Assembly: GCF_020618775.1 (NCBI RefSeq)
Contig: NZ_JAESVB010000001.1
Coordinates: forward strand, 248,001-312,000
Direction of reading: 5' to 3'
Length of the DNA stretch: 64,000 nt
Source of the DNA: Acidisoma silvae
Lineage (GTDB): Bacteria; Pseudomonadota; Alphaproteobacteria; Acetobacterales; Acetobacteraceae
The translations under genes were made by a program, and so were the position numbers. Positions 30,743 to 42,116 of this stretch are shown here, piece after piece (position 1 is the stretch's first letter; each line of letters begins with the position of its first letter). The notes below the pieces were generated by a model. It was not told where the DNA came from and did no database searches. It was given only the letters and a program-made list of their open reading frames with translations.

Positions 30743-30936
30743 CTCTGAGCAAAAGTTAATGCGTCTGCGCAAATTATTGGTGCAGGATATTACGTCGACC
30801 GGTTCGCTGGGCTTTTGAGCAAGTGAAACCCCGACGCAGATGAGAGACTTCCGTTGCCCTCCTTAGGCTTATGTCCCGGCAGGCCCCCTGGCAGATCCTC
30901 GGATGGGAGTGACGACTAGATAAAAGGAGCGTCGGC

Positions 30937-33267
30937 ATGTTGTCCCGTAACCTCGAGCAGACTCTCCACCGCGCGCTCTCCCTCGCCAGCGAGCGCAAAC
31001 ACGAATACGCAACTCTTGAGCATCTGCTTCTCGGGCTGACCGAGGACACCGATGCCGCCACCGTCCTGCGCGCCTGCGGCGTCGATCTCGACAAGCTGCG
31101 CGCCGACCTGACGGAGTTTCTCGACAAGGATCTGGCCGGTCTGGCGACCGACCGCCCCGGCGATCCGAAGCCCACGGCGGGCTTCCAGCGCGTGGTGCAA
31201 CGCGCCGCTATTCATGTGCAATCCTCCGGCCGCGATGAAGTCACCGGCGCGAATGTTCTGGTTGCGCTCTTCAGCGAACGCGAAAGCCATGCCGTCTACT
31301 TCCTGCAGTTGCAGGACATGACGCGTCTGGACGCCGTCAACTTCATCAGCCACGGCATCGCCAAGTCCCCCGGCAAAAGCGCGCCGCGCCAGGAAAAGGC
31401 TGCGGCCTCGGATACGCCCGATCCGGAAGAGAAGACGGCGCGCCGCGGCCAGGACGCGCTCTCCAACTACTGCGTCAACCTCAACAAGAAGGCGCAGTCG
31501 GGCAAGATCGATCCGCTGATCGGGCGCGAGAACGAGATCGAACGCACGATTCAGATTCTGTGCCGCCGCACCAAGAACAACCCGCTTTATGTGGGTGACC
31601 CGGGCGTCGGCAAGACAGCCATCGCGGAAGGCCTGGCCAAGCGCATTGTCGACGGCGACGTGCCGGAAGTGCTTGCCAAGTCGATCATCTTCTCGCTCGA
31701 CATGGGCGCGCTGCTGGCCGGCACCCGCTATCGCGGCGATTTCGAGGAACGGCTGAAGGCCGTGGTGACGGAGCTGGAAGCCCAGCCCGGCGCGGTTTTG
31801 TTCATCGATGAAATCCACACCGTGATCGGGGCGGGTGCCACCAGCGGCGGCGCCATGGACGCGTCCAACCTGCTGAAGCCTGCTCTGGCCGCCGGCACGA
31901 TGCGCTGCATCGGCAGCACGACCTATAAGGAGTTCCGGAACTACTTCGAAAAGGATCGCGCCCTTGTCCGGCGTTTCCAGAAGATCGATGTGCCGGAGCC
32001 CTCGTCCGACGACGCGGTACGTATCCTGCGCGGCCTGAAGACCGTCTACGAGAAGCATCACAAGGTCCGCTACACGGACGAGGCGATCCGCGCGGCCGTC
32101 GACCTCTCGGCGAAATACATCCATGACCGCAAGCTGCCGGACAAGGCGATCGACGTGATCGACGAAGTCGGCGCCAGCCGGATGCTGCTGCCCGAGCATA
32201 AGCGCCGCAAGACGGTGACGCTGCGCGATGTCGAGGAGATCGTCGCCAAGATCGCGCGCATTCCGCCCAAATCCGTGTCTGCCGATGACAAGGAAACCTT
32301 GCGGCATCTGGAACGCGACCTGCGCTCGATGGTCTTCGGGCAGGATCAGGCGATCGACGCGCTGTCGGCTGCCATCAAGCTGTCCCGCGCCGGGCTGCGC
32401 GAGCAGGAAAAGCCGATCGGCAATTATCTGTTCAGCGGTCCGACCGGCGTCGGCAAGACGGAAGTCGCCCGCCAGCTCGCCAGCGTGCTCGGCATCGAAC
32501 TCGTGCGCTTCGACATGAGCGAATATATGGAGCGTCACTCCATCTCGCGTCTTATCGGCGCGCCGCCGGGCTATGTCGGCTTCGATCAGGGCGGCATGCT
32601 GACGGACGCCATCGATCAGCATCCGCATTGCGTGCTGCTGCTGGATGAGATCGAGAAGGCGCATCCCGATCTCTACAACATCCTGCTGCAAGTGATGGAT
32701 CACGGGAAGCTGACCGACCACAACGGCAAGACGGTCGATTTCCGCAACGTCATCCTGATCATGACGACCAATGCCGGTGCCTCCGACATGGCCAAGGCCG
32801 CAATCGGCTTCGGCCGTGACATGCGGGAAGGCGAGGATGAGGATGCCATCAAGCGCATGTTCACCCCGGAATTCCGCAACCGTCTGGACGCGGTCATTCC
32901 CTTCGCGTCTCTGGGCCAGGAAGTGGTGGCCCGTGTGGTCGAGAAGTTCGTGATGCAGCTCGAGGCGCAGCTCGCCGACCGCAATGTCACGATCGAGCTC
33001 TCCTCCGGCGCCAAGGAATGGCTGGCCGAGCGTGGCTACGACAAGCTGTATGGCGCGCGGCCGCTGGCCCGCGTGATCCAGGAATATATCAAGAAGCCTC
33101 TGGCGGAGGAGCTGCTGTTCGGTCGCCTTGCCAAGGGTGGATCGGTCAAGGTTGGCATGAAGGACGGCAAGCTCGACTTCGACATGACGGAAGCACCGGC
33201 GCCCATCGCCGGCCGCCCCGGCAGCGAAGAGGGTGGCACCGAGAAGGAACCGGAAGAGGTCGAATAA
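30937..33267 (+). CDS. clpA: ATP-dependent Clp protease ATP-binding subunit ClpA
   Basis: The hexameric unfoldase that feeds ClpP. The 776 residues show an N-terminal ClpS-binding repeat domain (about 1-145), AAA+ domain 1 with Walker [10 protein letters not shown] (about 221-229), and AAA+ domain 2 with GPTGVGKTE (about 500-508) and [12 protein letters not shown]. No ClpB-type middle coiled coil is present, which supports ClpA. AAAGGAG lies upstream of the ATG. The C-terminal 25 residues are acidic and low in complexity ([13 protein letters not shown]). A terminator follows at 33295. Confidence 0.97.
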   Translation: MLSRNLEQTLHRALSLASERKHEYATLEHLLLGLTEDTDAATVLRACGVDLDKLRADLTEFLDKDLAGLATDRPGDPKPTAGFQRVVQRAAIHVQSSGRDEVTGANVLVALFSERESHAVYFLQLQDMTRLDAVNFISHGIAKSPGKSAPRQEKAAASDTPDPEEKTARRGQDALSNYCVNLNKKAQSGKIDPLIGRENEIERTIQILCRRTKNNPLYVGDPGVGKTAIAEGLAKRIVDGDVPEVLAKSIIFSLDMGALLAGTRYRGDFEERLKAVVTELEAQPGAVLFIDEIHTVIGAGATSGGAMDASNLLKPALAAGTMRCIGSTTYKEFRNYFEKDRALVRRFQKIDVPEPSSDDAVRILRGLKTVYEKHHKVRYTDEAIRAAVDLSAKYIHDRKLPDKAIDVIDEVGASRMLLPEHKRRKTVTLRDVEEIVAKIARIPPKSVSADDKETLRHLERDLRSMVFGQDQAIDALSAAIKLSRAGLREQEKPIGNYLFSGPTGVGKTEVARQLASVLGIELVRFDMSEYMERHSISRLIGAPPGYVGFDQGGMLTDAIDQHPHCVLLLDEIEKAHPDLYNILLQVMDHGKLTDHNGKTVDFRNVILIMTTNAGASDMAKAAIGFGRDMREGEDEDAIKRMFTPEFRNRLDAVIPFASLGQEVVARVVEKFVMQLEAQLADRNVTIELSSGAKEWLAERGYDKLYGARPLARVIQEYIKKPLAEELLFGRLAKGGSVKVGMKDGKLDFDMTEAPAPIAGRPGSEEGGTEKEPEEVE

Positions 33268-33294
33268 TCGTCCTCACCGCGTTTCCCGTGAATC

Positions 33295-33331
33295 AAAAAA
33301 GGCTGCTGAGGGAAACCTCGGCAGCCTTTTT
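33295..33331 (+). terminator. Rho-independent terminator after clpA
   Basis: GGCTGCTGAGG at 33301-33311 pairs with CCTCGGCAGCC at 33316-33326 (one G.U), loop GAAA, with six A bases before and five T bases after. Placed 28 bases after the clpA stop. Confidence 0.92.
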
Positions 33332-33405
33332 CAGTCTCATGGTCGTGCGCAGCTTAACGGGTGGTTCTGCGCCACAAGAGCGTTTGAGCTTTTTATTGAA
33401 GCGGC

Positions 33406-33485
33406 GTCATCCCCGCGACAGCGGGGATCTTCTTACTTTGGCACCGCGACGAGGCGCAGAAGATGCCCGCTTTCACGGGCATGAC
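33406..33485. repeat. Palindromic intergenic element, copy 4
   Basis: Between the convergent clpA and ssuD genes, beyond the clpA terminator. Hairpin A pairs ATCCCCGC (33409-33416) with GCGGGGAT (33421-33428), loop GACA. ATCTTCT (33427-33433) pairs perfectly with AGAAGAT (33458-33464). Hairpin B pairs TGCCCG with CGGGCA (33464-33481). It begins GTCAT, ends ATGAC, and closely matches copy 2. Confidence 0.85.
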
Positions 33486-33558
33486 GGTTGGAGAGGTACT
33501 TCATTCAAAACCTAAACCTGTCTGGCCTCGTTAGCGGCTTGCACAGATGACCAAAAGC

Positions 33559-34761
33559 TTAGCTTGCCGCCGCGAGGCGTGACGGTGCCGCGACATTCGC
33601 GATGACCTCGCCGAAAGGCCCGGCATTGCGGGCGGCGGCCAGGTCGGTGCCGGTCGTTTTCTTCAGCGGCAGCAGCGGAAAGACCAGTTCCGCGAAGCGG
33701 TAGCATTCTTCCAGATGCGGATAGCCGGACAGGATGAAGCGGTCGATGCCGAGCGCCATATATTCCTTCATCCGGTCGGCGACCTGCTGAGGATTGCCGA
33801 CGAGTGCCGTGCCGGCGCCGCCACGTACCAGACCGACGCCCGCCCAGAGATTGGGGCTGATGATGAGATCTTCGCGGCGGCGGCCTTTCACCAGGTCCTG
33901 CATCCGGCGCTGGCCCACCGAATCGAAACGCGCGAAAGCCTTCTGCGCCGTCTCGACCTTGTGGTCATCGACATAGCGGATGAGGTCATCCGCCGCTGCC
34001 CAGGCCTCTTCCTCAGTCTCGCGCACGACCACATGCAGGCGGATGCCGAAGCTCATGGTGCGGCCTTCGCGTGCGGCGGCTTCCCGCGCATCCGCGATCT
34101 TGGCGGCAACCTCGGCCGGCGGCTCACCCCAGGTGAGGTAGACATCGGCATGCTTCGCCGCAACCGCTTGGCCGGGACCGGAAGACCCACCGAAATACAG
34201 CGGCGGATGCGGCGCCTGTACCGGCGGAAACAGCAGCTTGGCGCCTTCCACCTTGATATGCTTGCCGGTGAAGTCGAAGGTCTCCCCCGCCAGCATACGG
34301 CGCCAGACGGTGAGGTATTCCTCCGTCGCCTCGTAGCGGGCCGTATGGTCCAGCCAGACGCCGTCGCCTTTCAACTCGGATGGGTCGCCGCCGGCAACGA
34401 CATTGATGAGCAGGCGGCCGCCAGACAAACGGTCCAGGGTCGCGGCCATGCGCGCGGTCATGGAGGGTTCCGACAGGCCGGGGCGGACGGCGACCAGGAA
34501 GCGCAGCCGCTCTGTCAGCGGAATCATGGAAGAGGCGACGACCCAGGAATCTTCGCAGGACCGGCCGGTGGGCAGCAGAACGCCGAAATAGCCGAGCTCG
34601 TCGGCCGCGCGGGCGATCTGGCTCAGATATTTGATGGTCACATGGCGGGCGCCGATATCGGACGCCAGATAGCGGCCGTCGCCATGCGTCGGCAGAAACC
34701 ACAGCACATCGGTCTCGGTCGCCGGCGGTGCGCCGGAAGAAATCGCACCCTTGCTCGTCAT
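33559..34761 (-). CDS. ssuD: FMNH2-dependent alkanesulfonate monooxygenase
   Basis: Releases sulfite from alkanesulfonates with reduced FMN and oxygen, feeding the sulfite reductase encoded at 2-7 kb. A 400-residue bacterial-luciferase-like protein close to E. coli SsuD (381). Family stretches include [12 protein letters not shown] near the N-terminus, [33 protein letters not shown] and [20 protein letters not shown]. The C-terminal 30 residues extend beyond the core. No ssuE or ssuABC lies beside it, so its reductase and transporter are elsewhere. Other flavin sulfonate or sulfone monooxygenases (such as SfnG) are less likely alternatives. Confidence 0.9.
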   Translation of the reverse strand: MTSKGAISSGAPPATETDVLWFLPTHGDGRYLASDIGARHVTIKYLSQIARAADELGYFGVLLPTGRSCEDSWVVASSMIPLTERLRFLVAVRPGLSEPSMTARMAATLDRLSGGRLLINVVAGGDPSELKGDGVWLDHTARYEATEEYLTVWRRMLAGETFDFTGKHIKVEGAKLLFPPVQAPHPPLYFGGSSGPGQAVAAKHADVYLTWGEPPAEVAAKIADAREAAAREGRTMSFGIRLHVVVRETEEEAWAAADDLIRYVDDHKVETAQKAFARFDSVGQRRMQDLVKGRRREDLIISPNLWAGVGLVRGGAGTALVGNPQQVADRMKEYMALGIDRFILSGYPHLEECYRFAELVFPLLPLKKTTGTDLAAARNAGPFGEVIANVAAPSRLAAAS

Positions 34762-34866
34762 GACGGGAAAGCTCCTATCGCCTCAATAGCTCGAAGATAT
34801 AGGAAACATCCCCGTATGACGAAAGGGTTTAGATCATTGACCGATTTTGTATCGTGTTAAAGCGGG

Positions 34867-35439
34867 TCACGCCCTATGGCTGCGCTTCAGCGCGAAGCCG
34901 AATTGCAGCCAGGCAATTCCGTGGAAAACCAATTCGATAGCGATCAGCGTGCCCAGAACCCACAGGCTGGACCAGGGCAGGCTGGCATAGAGCATGATGC
35001 CGACCGCAAAGCTGACGAGACCGCTGAGAATGACCAGCCACAGTCCCTGCATATGCCGGTGCGTTGCTGCCACGATCAGACGGGCGATCCCGCTGACGAT
35101 CAGCATCACCGCAATGACGATGGTGATGATCAGCGAGCCGCGCAGGGGCTCTTCCATCAGCAGCAATCCGCCGATGACATAAAGGATGCCGATCAGGACA
35201 TAGAGCAGGAAGCCACTCCAGCCGCGCATGGTAAAGGCGTGGACGATCTGGAAGACACCGCCGATGAGCAGCAGCACGCCCAGGATGACGACGCCCGCGA
35301 TGCTGGCGGCCGTCACGTCGATCCAGCACAGCACGCCGACGATGATCTGAACGATGCCGAGGGCAACGAACCAGCCCCAGCGGTCGGCGGGCGCGCTGCC
35401 GGGCTTGGGCAGGGTGGGAGAGAGGCCGAAACCGGACAT
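34867..35439 (-). CDS. HdeD family (DUF308) membrane protein
   Basis: A 190-residue inner-membrane protein with six hydrophobic segments arranged as three pairs, the DUF308/HdeD plan. Typical pieces are WFVALGIVQIIVGVLCWID, GVFQIVHAFTMRGWSGFL and a C-terminal GIAWLQFGFALKRSH. HdeD contributes to acid resistance in E. coli; here that role is by family only. It lies alone between ssuD and the Tim44-like gene on the same strand, with about 100-base gaps on either side. Confidence 0.85.
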   Translation of the reverse strand: MSGFGLSPTLPKPGSAPADRWGWFVALGIVQIIVGVLCWIDVTAASIAGVVILGVLLLIGGVFQIVHAFTMRGWSGFLLYVLIGILYVIGGLLLMEEPLRGSLIITIVIAVMLIVSGIARLIVAATHRHMQGLWLVILSGLVSFAVGIMLYASLPWSSLWVLGTLIAIELVFHGIAWLQFGFALKRSHRA

Positions 35440-35545
35440 GGGGATAGGCTCCGTTTGATTGCGAAGCCGAATTCTTATGGCAGATCAGGCCGTTGCGCCA
35501 TCATGGCGGCCAGAGTTTCCCCTAACCGCCATGGAAAACACGCTG

Positions 35546-36463
35546 TCAGTTCGTCTGCTGGATGGCGGCCAGAATCCAGTGACTGCCGCGACGGCGCGTG
35601 AAGGTCCAGACTTCGCTGACCAGCGCGCGGACATTGGGATCGCCGTCCACAATCCGCCCCGTGCGGTCTTCGGTAACGTCGATCATCGAGAAGCGCATGG
35701 CGACGGTGGCATAATCGGTATCGCCCTCGCTCCAGGCTTCGGACAATTCCATATTGTCCATCTGCACGTCCGAGACGCGGTTGCGCAGGCCCTGCCGGCT
35801 GAGCGTGTTCAGCTGATCCTGGAAATAGCCCATCAGTTCCGGCGTCGCCGCCTGGGAAATGGCGCGCAGATCACCCGCGCCCCAGGCCTGCTGCACATAG
35901 GCGAGGCACTGGGCGAAGGCCTGGCGGTCGGCGGAGGTCAGTTGCAAAGGCTGCACGCTCGGTCCCATTGCCTGTTGCCCTGGTCCGATGCCGCCATATT
36001 GCCGGCCCGGTGCCTGTCCGCCGCCGAAGATGGACGGCTGGCCGGACCGGCGGGTGAAAAGCCGGAACAGCCAGCGGAGGATGAAGAACAGGATGATCAG
36101 CTGGATCAGCACGCCGAAGAGGCCGCCGAAACCCAGGCCCATATGCATGAAGCCGCCGCCGAACAGCAGGCCGAAGATGCCGGCACCGATGAAGCCGCCC
36201 AGCAGCCCGGTCATGAAGGGCCGGCGCTGGGCAAAATTGCCGCCTGTACCCAAGCCGCGATTGGCATAGCCGGCAGCGGGCGCCTGACTACGCTCAAAGG
36301 GCGCAGCCCCAGGCGCGATCGAAGTCGGCCGTGGCGGGCGATAGCTGAAGCTGCCGCGGCTGCCCATGGAATGGCCACCACCAAGACGGGCATCGGCATG
36401 GTCGACCGCGATGCCGCCCATGAGCGGTAGAAGGGCAGCGAATAGAATAAAAAAGCGGCGCAT
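35546..36463 (-). CDS. Tim44-like domain protein
   Basis: A 305-residue protein with an N-terminal signal or anchor (MRRFFILFAALLPLMGGIAV), a Gly/Ser/Pro/Arg-rich segment (about 30-70), one or two membrane helices separated by Gly/Phe-rich stretches (about 75-135), and a C-terminal Tim44/TimA-type domain (about 170-305; QAFAQCLAYVQQAWGAGDL, VDGDPNVRALVSEVWTFTRR). Bacterial members are membrane-linked with no settled role. The ATG at 36463 suits the signal peptide; an ATG at 36481 or GTG at 36496 is possible. A striking double palindrome lies just upstream. Confidence 0.85.
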   Translation of the reverse strand: MRRFFILFAALLPLMGGIAVDHADARLGGGHSMGSRGSFSYRPPRPTSIAPGAAPFERSQAPAAGYANRGLGTGGNFAQRRPFMTGLLGGFIGAGIFGLLFGGGFMHMGLGFGGLFGVLIQLIILFFILRWLFRLFTRRSGQPSIFGGGQAPGRQYGGIGPGQQAMGPSVQPLQLTSADRQAFAQCLAYVQQAWGAGDLRAISQAATPELMGYFQDQLNTLSRQGLRNRVSDVQMDNMELSEAWSEGDTDYATVAMRFSMIDVTEDRTGRIVDGDPNVRALVSEVWTFTRRRGSHWILAAIQQTN

Positions 36464-36485
36464 GACGCGCACAAACTCCATGACA

Positions 36486-36513
36486 GTGAGACTCACGATA
36501 TGGTGAGTCTCAC
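36486..36513. promoter_or_regulatory. Double palindrome upstream of Tim44-like gene, candidate operator
   Basis: GTGAGACTCAC (36486-36496) and GTGAGTCTCAC (36503-36513) are exact reverse complements of each other, and each is itself a 5-1-5 palindrome, with a 6-base spacer GATATG. No T-tract follows on either strand, so a terminator is less likely than two adjacent operator sites. It is 23 bases upstream of the ATG at 36463 and 23 bases after the pmbA stop. Confidence 0.55.
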
Positions 36514-36536
36514 CAACATTGCCAGTGGCAGGAAGG

Positions 36537-37865
36537 TTAAGACCCCGCCATCATCATGTCATCGATCCGGATGGTCGGTGCGTCCGTCCCGCGCAGGAAG
36601 CGCAGGTCATTGGCCGGCACCAGGCGCGCGAACATGTCGATCAGATTGTCGGCGATGGTGATCTCGGCCACCGCTTCGGCCAATTGCCCGTCGCGGATCA
36701 TGAAGCCGGCGGCACCCCGGCTGTAATCGCCGGTCAGGCCGTTGATGCCGGAGCCGATCAGCTCGGTGACGTACAGCCCTTCCCTGATATCCGCTATCAG
36801 CTCGGCCGGGCTCAATTGCCCTGCCGTCAGATAGAGGTTCGAGGTCGAAGGGCCGGGCGGGCCGGAGGTGCCGCGCGCCGCATTGCCGGTCGTCTTCAGA
36901 CCCAGTTGCTTTGCGCTGCGGCCGTCCAGCACCCAGGTCATCAGCACGCCGTCGGCGATAAGGTCGAGCGGCGCGGTCGGCTGGCCTTCGCCGTCGAAGG
37001 GGCGGGACCGCAGGCCGCGCACGCGATGCGGATCGTCGCGAATGGTGATGCCGCGCGCGAAGATCTGCTGGCCCATCTTTTCCCGCAGGAAGCTGGTGCC
37101 GCGCGCGATGCCCGCACCGTTCACCGCACCGGCCAGATGGCCGACGAGGCTGGGGGAGACGCGCGGGTCATAGATGACGGGCAGTTTCGCGGTTTTCGGC
37201 CGCGTCGGGTTGAGGCGCGCCAGCGCGCGCTCGCCGGCGCTGCGGCCGATGCGCGTAGGGTCATCCAGATCGGCCTGATGCACTGCGCTGGTATAATCGT
37301 AGTCGCGCTGCATCTCGGTGCCGCTGCCAGCCAGCGCGGTGGCCGAGACCGAATAGCCGGTGCGCTGATAGGTGCCGGCGAAGCCACGGCTGGTCACCAG
37401 CACCGCTTCGCTGCGGCTGTAGCTGGCATCCGCGCCTTCGCTATTGGTGATGCCGGCGACGGACAGCGCCGCATCCTCGGCTTCACCGGCGCGCAGGCCG
37501 AGCGTCGCGGCGTCAGGTTCGGCGCTATCGGCCATGTCGAGGTCCAGCGCCGGGATCGGCCCGATATCCAGCAGCCCGCTCAGCGGGTCAGCCGGCACCA
37601 GCTTCGCCATGGCAATGGCGCGTTCGGCGATATCCGCGAATTTCGCCGGGTCGAGGCCGGGCGCCGAGACGATGGCGGAACGCTCGCCCACGAAGACGCG
37701 CAAGCCAAGGTCACGGCCTTCCGAGCGTTCGACATGCTCGATCTTGCCGAGGCGGCGGCTGACGGACAGCGAGGTGCCGGCGAAATAGACGGCATCGGCT
37801 TCGTCAGCGCCTTTGCTGCGGGCGACCGCCAAAAGATCGGCGAGCTTGTCGGTGTCGGTACTCAT
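36537..37865 (-). CDS. pmbA: TldE/PmbA family protein
   Basis: A 442-residue PmbA (TldE), the partner of the TldD metalloprotease that processes peptides such as microcins and modified toxins. The characteristic N-terminus (LAVARSKGADEADAVYF, RSEGRDLGLRVFVGERSA) and C-terminal GINGLTGDYSRGAAGFMIRDG are clear. I see no HExxxH metal motif, as expected for PmbA rather than TldD; no tldD is nearby. Its ATG overlaps the stop of the M16 peptidase gene (ATGA), so it is translationally coupled to it. This suggests a shared proteolytic function. Confidence 0.92.
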   Translation of the reverse strand: MSTDTDKLADLLAVARSKGADEADAVYFAGTSLSVSRRLGKIEHVERSEGRDLGLRVFVGERSAIVSAPGLDPAKFADIAERAIAMAKLVPADPLSGLLDIGPIPALDLDMADSAEPDAATLGLRAGEAEDAALSVAGITNSEGADASYSRSEAVLVTSRGFAGTYQRTGYSVSATALAGSGTEMQRDYDYTSAVHQADLDDPTRIGRSAGERALARLNPTRPKTAKLPVIYDPRVSPSLVGHLAGAVNGAGIARGTSFLREKMGQQIFARGITIRDDPHRVRGLRSRPFDGEGQPTAPLDLIADGVLMTWVLDGRSAKQLGLKTTGNAARGTSGPPGPSTSNLYLTAGQLSPAELIADIREGLYVTELIGSGINGLTGDYSRGAAGFMIRDGQLAEAVAEITIADNLIDMFARLVPANDLRFLRGTDAPTIRIDDMMMAGS

Positions 37866-39127
37866 GCCGCGAGGGTTTCCGTAATGGTGGGCAGGCCCGG
37901 CACTTTGCCGCCTGGCCCAAGCACCGCGAGGGTCGGCTTGGCGCGGAAGATGCGGGCGGCGGCGCGGCAGACGTCTTCCGTCCGCACGGCGGTGATCTGG
38001 TCCACCATTTCCTGCACGGGTACGATGCGGCCATAGACCTGCAACTGGCGGGCCAGCTGCTCGCAGCGGCTGCCGGTGCTTTCCAGCGACATCAGGATGC
38101 TGGCCTTGGCCTGGGCGCGGGCGCGCTGCAACTCGACCTCGGTCACGTCATGCTGCACGCGGCGGAGTTCTTCCAGCGTCACCGGCATCAGCTCCTCCGC
38201 CTCGCTCTCGCCCGTTCCGGCATAGATGCCGAAAAGGCCGGAATCGGCGGCAGGGGCCGTGAAGGCATAGACGGAATAGACCAGCCCGCGCTTTTCACGG
38301 ATTTCCTGAAACAGGCGGGAGGACATGCCACCGCCCAGCAGCGTCGACAGCATCATCGATGCGTAGAAATCCGGGTCGGTATAGGAGACGGACGGAAAGC
38401 CAAGCACGATATGGACCTGATCGAGGTCGCGCGCCTCGCGGAACTCACCGCCGCGATAGTCGGAGGGGGCAGCCCCCGGCACCGGCGAGGTCGGCAGATC
38501 GGCGAAATGCTTTTCCGTCAGCCGCACCACCTCGTCATGTTTCAGCTTGCCGGTGGCGGCGACAACGACATTCCGCGTGCCGTAATGGGCGCGCATGTAA
38601 TTGGTCAGTGCGTGGCGCGGCATGGAGCGGATGACGTCTTCCGTGCCCAAAGTCGGGCGGCCCATGGGCTGGTTGGGGAAGGCGGCTTCCTGGAAATGGT
38701 CGAAGATGATGTCGTCCGGCGTATCATTCGCTTGGCCGATTTCCTGAAGGATGACGCCGCGCTCGCGCTCCAGCTCTTCCGGTTCGAAACTGCTATGGGT
38801 CAGGATGTCGCCGATGATATCGGCGCCGAGCGCGATGTCTTCCTTCAGCAGCTTCACGTAATAGGCAGTCTGCTCGCGGGCGGTATAGGCGTTGATATGG
38901 CCGCCGACCGCCTCGATCTCTTCCGCAATCTGCACAGCCGAGCGCGTTTCCGTACCCTTGAAGGCCATGTGCTCCAGGAAGTGGGAAACGCCGTTCTCGG
39001 CAGCTTCCTCATGCCGTGTGCCGGCGGCGACATAGGCGCCGAAGGACACGGTTTCGACGCGCGGCATCTCTTCCGTCACGACAGTAAGGCCGGAGGGGAG
39101 AGTCTCCACGCGGATGGCGTCGCTCAT
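37862..39127 (-). CDS. M16 family zinc peptidase (processing-peptidase-like)
   Basis: A 421-residue peptidase like the bacterial relatives of mitochondrial processing peptidase beta. The inverted zinc motif HFLEH is at residues 49-53 (GVSHFLEHMAFKGT), with the distal glutamate in ERGVILQEIGQ around 128. The C-terminal inactive half has the glycine-rich loop LLGGGMSSRLFQEIREKRGL. The ATG at 39127 is chosen because the family starts with a short MSD-type N-terminus and GGACTG lies upstream. Gene order thrC-M16-pmbA with gaps of 10 and -4 bases indicates an operon. Confidence 0.93.
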   Translation of the reverse strand: MSDAIRVETLPSGLTVVTEEMPRVETVSFGAYVAAGTRHEEAAENGVSHFLEHMAFKGTETRSAVQIAEEIEAVGGHINAYTAREQTAYYVKLLKEDIALGADIIGDILTHSSFEPEELERERGVILQEIGQANDTPDDIIFDHFQEAAFPNQPMGRPTLGTEDVIRSMPRHALTNYMRAHYGTRNVVVAATGKLKHDEVVRLTEKHFADLPTSPVPGAAPSDYRGGEFREARDLDQVHIVLGFPSVSYTDPDFYASMMLSTLLGGGMSSRLFQEIREKRGLVYSVYAFTAPAADSGLFGIYAGTGESEAEELMPVTLEELRRVQHDVTEVELQRARAQAKASILMSLESTGSRCEQLARQLQVYGRIVPVQEMVDQITAVRTEDVCRAAARIFRAKPTLAVLGPGGKVPGLPTITETLAA

Positions 39128-39137
39128 GGGGCAGTCC

Positions 39138-40544
39138 TTAAAGCTGGTCGTTACGGCCGACGAAGGCACGTATCAGGCTTTCGACGGAAGCGAGATCGTT
39201 GGGCGCGCGGGTCAGGCGCTCCTCGCCTGTCATCAGATGGGCAAGATGCGGCGGCAGGGAAGGGCGGATGCCCGTCGCGGCTTCCACCGCATCGGGGAAT
39301 TTCGCCGGATGCGCCGTCGCCATGGCGATGACCGGCGCGGGCGCCGGCAGCTTGGCCGCCTGGCCAGCGGCGATGCCGATGGCGCTATGCGGGTCCGCCA
39401 GATAGCCGGTCGTGTCATGAATCTGGCGGATGGCGGCCGAGGTTTCCGCGTCGCTCAGCGCCAGGCCCTGGAACAGGGCGGTCGCCTTTTTCCAGGCGGC
39501 GTCGGGCACCGGCATATGGCCGGTCTTGCGGAAATCCTGCATCAGCTGCGCGGTGACGGTTGGGTCGCGATCGACCAGTTCGAACAGCAAGCGCTCGAAA
39601 TTGGAGCTGACCTGAATGTCCATGCTGGGTGACAGGCTGGGCGCCACGCCCTTGGCCGTCATGTCATTAGCGGCCAGGAAGCGGGTCAGGATGTCGTTGC
39701 GGTTGGAGCCGATGATCAGCTTCGATACCGGCAGCCCCATGCGGCGCGCGGCCCAGGCGGCCAGCACATTGCCGAAATTGCCGGTGGGCACGGCGAAGGC
39801 GACTTCGCGGTCCGGTGCGCCCATGGCGAGCGCGGCGGCGACGTAATAGGGAATCTGCGCCGCGATACGCGCCCAGTTGATGGAATTGACGGCCGTCAGC
39901 TTCATATCGCCACGGAAGGCGGTGTCGGCAAACAGGCCCTTCACCATGTCCTGGCAATCGTCGAAGGTGCCGTCGACCGCGATATTGAAGACATTGCTGG
40001 CATCGACGGTCGTCATCTGCCGGCGCTGCACTTCGCTGGTGCGGCCTTCGGGATGCAGGATAGCGATTTTGATCCGGCTGCGGTCGCGGCAGGCTTCGAT
40101 GGCGGCCGAGCCGGTATCGCCGGACGTCGCGCCCACGATGGTGACAGTCTCGTTCCGCTCGGTCAGCACATGCTCGAACAACTGACCGAGAAGCTGAAGC
40201 GCCATGTCTTTAAAGGCGAGGGTGGGACCGTGAAACAGCTCCTGCACCCAAAGGCCGCTGTCCAGCTGCACCATGGGAACGCGGGCCGGGTGGTTGAAGC
40301 CGGCATAGGCGCGTTCGCAGAGCCCGCGCAGCACATCCAGGCTGATCGTCTCGCCGACGAAGGGGTGCATCACCTGGGCGGCGAGTTCCGCGTAAGGCAG
40401 ATCGCGCAAGGCGCGCCATTCGGCGGCCGACCGCTCGGGCCAGCTTTCGGGCATGAAGAGCCCGCCATCCTCCGCGAGGCCCGCGAGCAGAACACCACCG
40501 AAGTCTCGCGGCTCGGCTTGGCCGCGTGTCGAGAAATAACGCAT
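39138..40544 (-). CDS. thrC: Threonine synthase
   Basis: Converts O-phosphohomoserine to threonine with PLP. The 468 residues are of the longer class. The PLP lysine is K112 in GPTLAFKDMALQLLG, and the phosphate loop is GATSGDTGSAA. The N-terminus MRYFSTRG is typical. It starts an operon with M16 peptidase and pmbA. The nearest upstream gene is the deaminase-like gene 90 bases away. Confidence 0.96.
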   Translation of the reverse strand: MRYFSTRGQAEPRDFGGVLLAGLAEDGGLFMPESWPERSAAEWRALRDLPYAELAAQVMHPFVGETISLDVLRGLCERAYAGFNHPARVPMVQLDSGLWVQELFHGPTLAFKDMALQLLGQLFEHVLTERNETVTIVGATSGDTGSAAIEACRDRSRIKIAILHPEGRTSEVQRRQMTTVDASNVFNIAVDGTFDDCQDMVKGLFADTAFRGDMKLTAVNSINWARIAAQIPYYVAAALAMGAPDREVAFAVPTGNFGNVLAAWAARRMGLPVSKLIIGSNRNDILTRFLAANDMTAKGVAPSLSPSMDIQVSSNFERLLFELVDRDPTVTAQLMQDFRKTGHMPVPDAAWKKATALFQGLALSDAETSAAIRQIHDTTGYLADPHSAIGIAAGQAAKLPAPAPVIAMATAHPAKFPDAVEAATGIRPSLPPHLAHLMTGEERLTRAPNDLASVESLIRAFVGRNDQL

Positions 40545-40633
40545 CCGTCTCAGCTATCGTAAAGAAGAGGGCTTCGCCAGCGCCCAGCGCGCATGGCGTG
40601 GCAGATTTCCAAGCGTCAAGGCGCGGGAAACCC

Positions 40634-41078
40634 TCACCGCCGGTAAGGCAAAGGCAGCAGTGAGCGGATGGGCATTTTGATCGGCGCCATGATGCCCGGC
40701 ACGATGACGCAGGCATCGGGGTCATAGTCCAGGATCATCTCCCGACAGGCGCCGCAGGGGGAGACGATGGCGAGGCTCTGGTCGATTTCCTCGGCCTTCG
40801 GGTGGCGGATGGCGACCGCGCTTTCAATCGTGCCGTCGCCGTCCAGAATGGCGCGGCCCAGCGCGATAGGCTCGGCGCAGATCTGCATGCGGCCGACGGT
40901 CGCACCTAGATGGATGCCGGTCCAAATGCGGCCGTCCCGGCTGCGGATGGCAGCCGAGACCATATGCCAGAAGGGCCGGTAATGCTTGACCAGAACGGCA
41001 CGAGCCGCCGCGATCAGATCGTGGTCTTCGTCCGTCAGTGTCTCGACGGGAATCTCAGGCTCAGCCGGTTCCGCGGCT

Positions 41079-41095
<17 letters not shown>
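40634..41095 (-). CDS. Cytidine deaminase-like protein coupled to recA
   Basis: A 153-residue member of the zinc-dependent cytidine deaminase fold. The metal-binding motifs of the Cdd type are present: C73-A-E75 ([12 protein letters not shown]) and P-C114-G-A-C117 ([12 protein letters not shown]). Sequence around them resembles the cytidine/blasticidin deaminase group rather than CMP deaminases. The start is TTG at 41095, with GGGAG 7 bases upstream; it overlaps the recA 3' end by 17 bases, so it is probably translated after recA by coupling. Substrate not determined by sequence. Confidence 0.85.

Positions 41096-42116
<1,021 letters not shown>

Noticed and set aside
30916-32721. A 601-codon minus-strand frame opposite clpA
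   Set aside because: Mirror of the clpA codon pattern; no recognisable domain or independent start signal.
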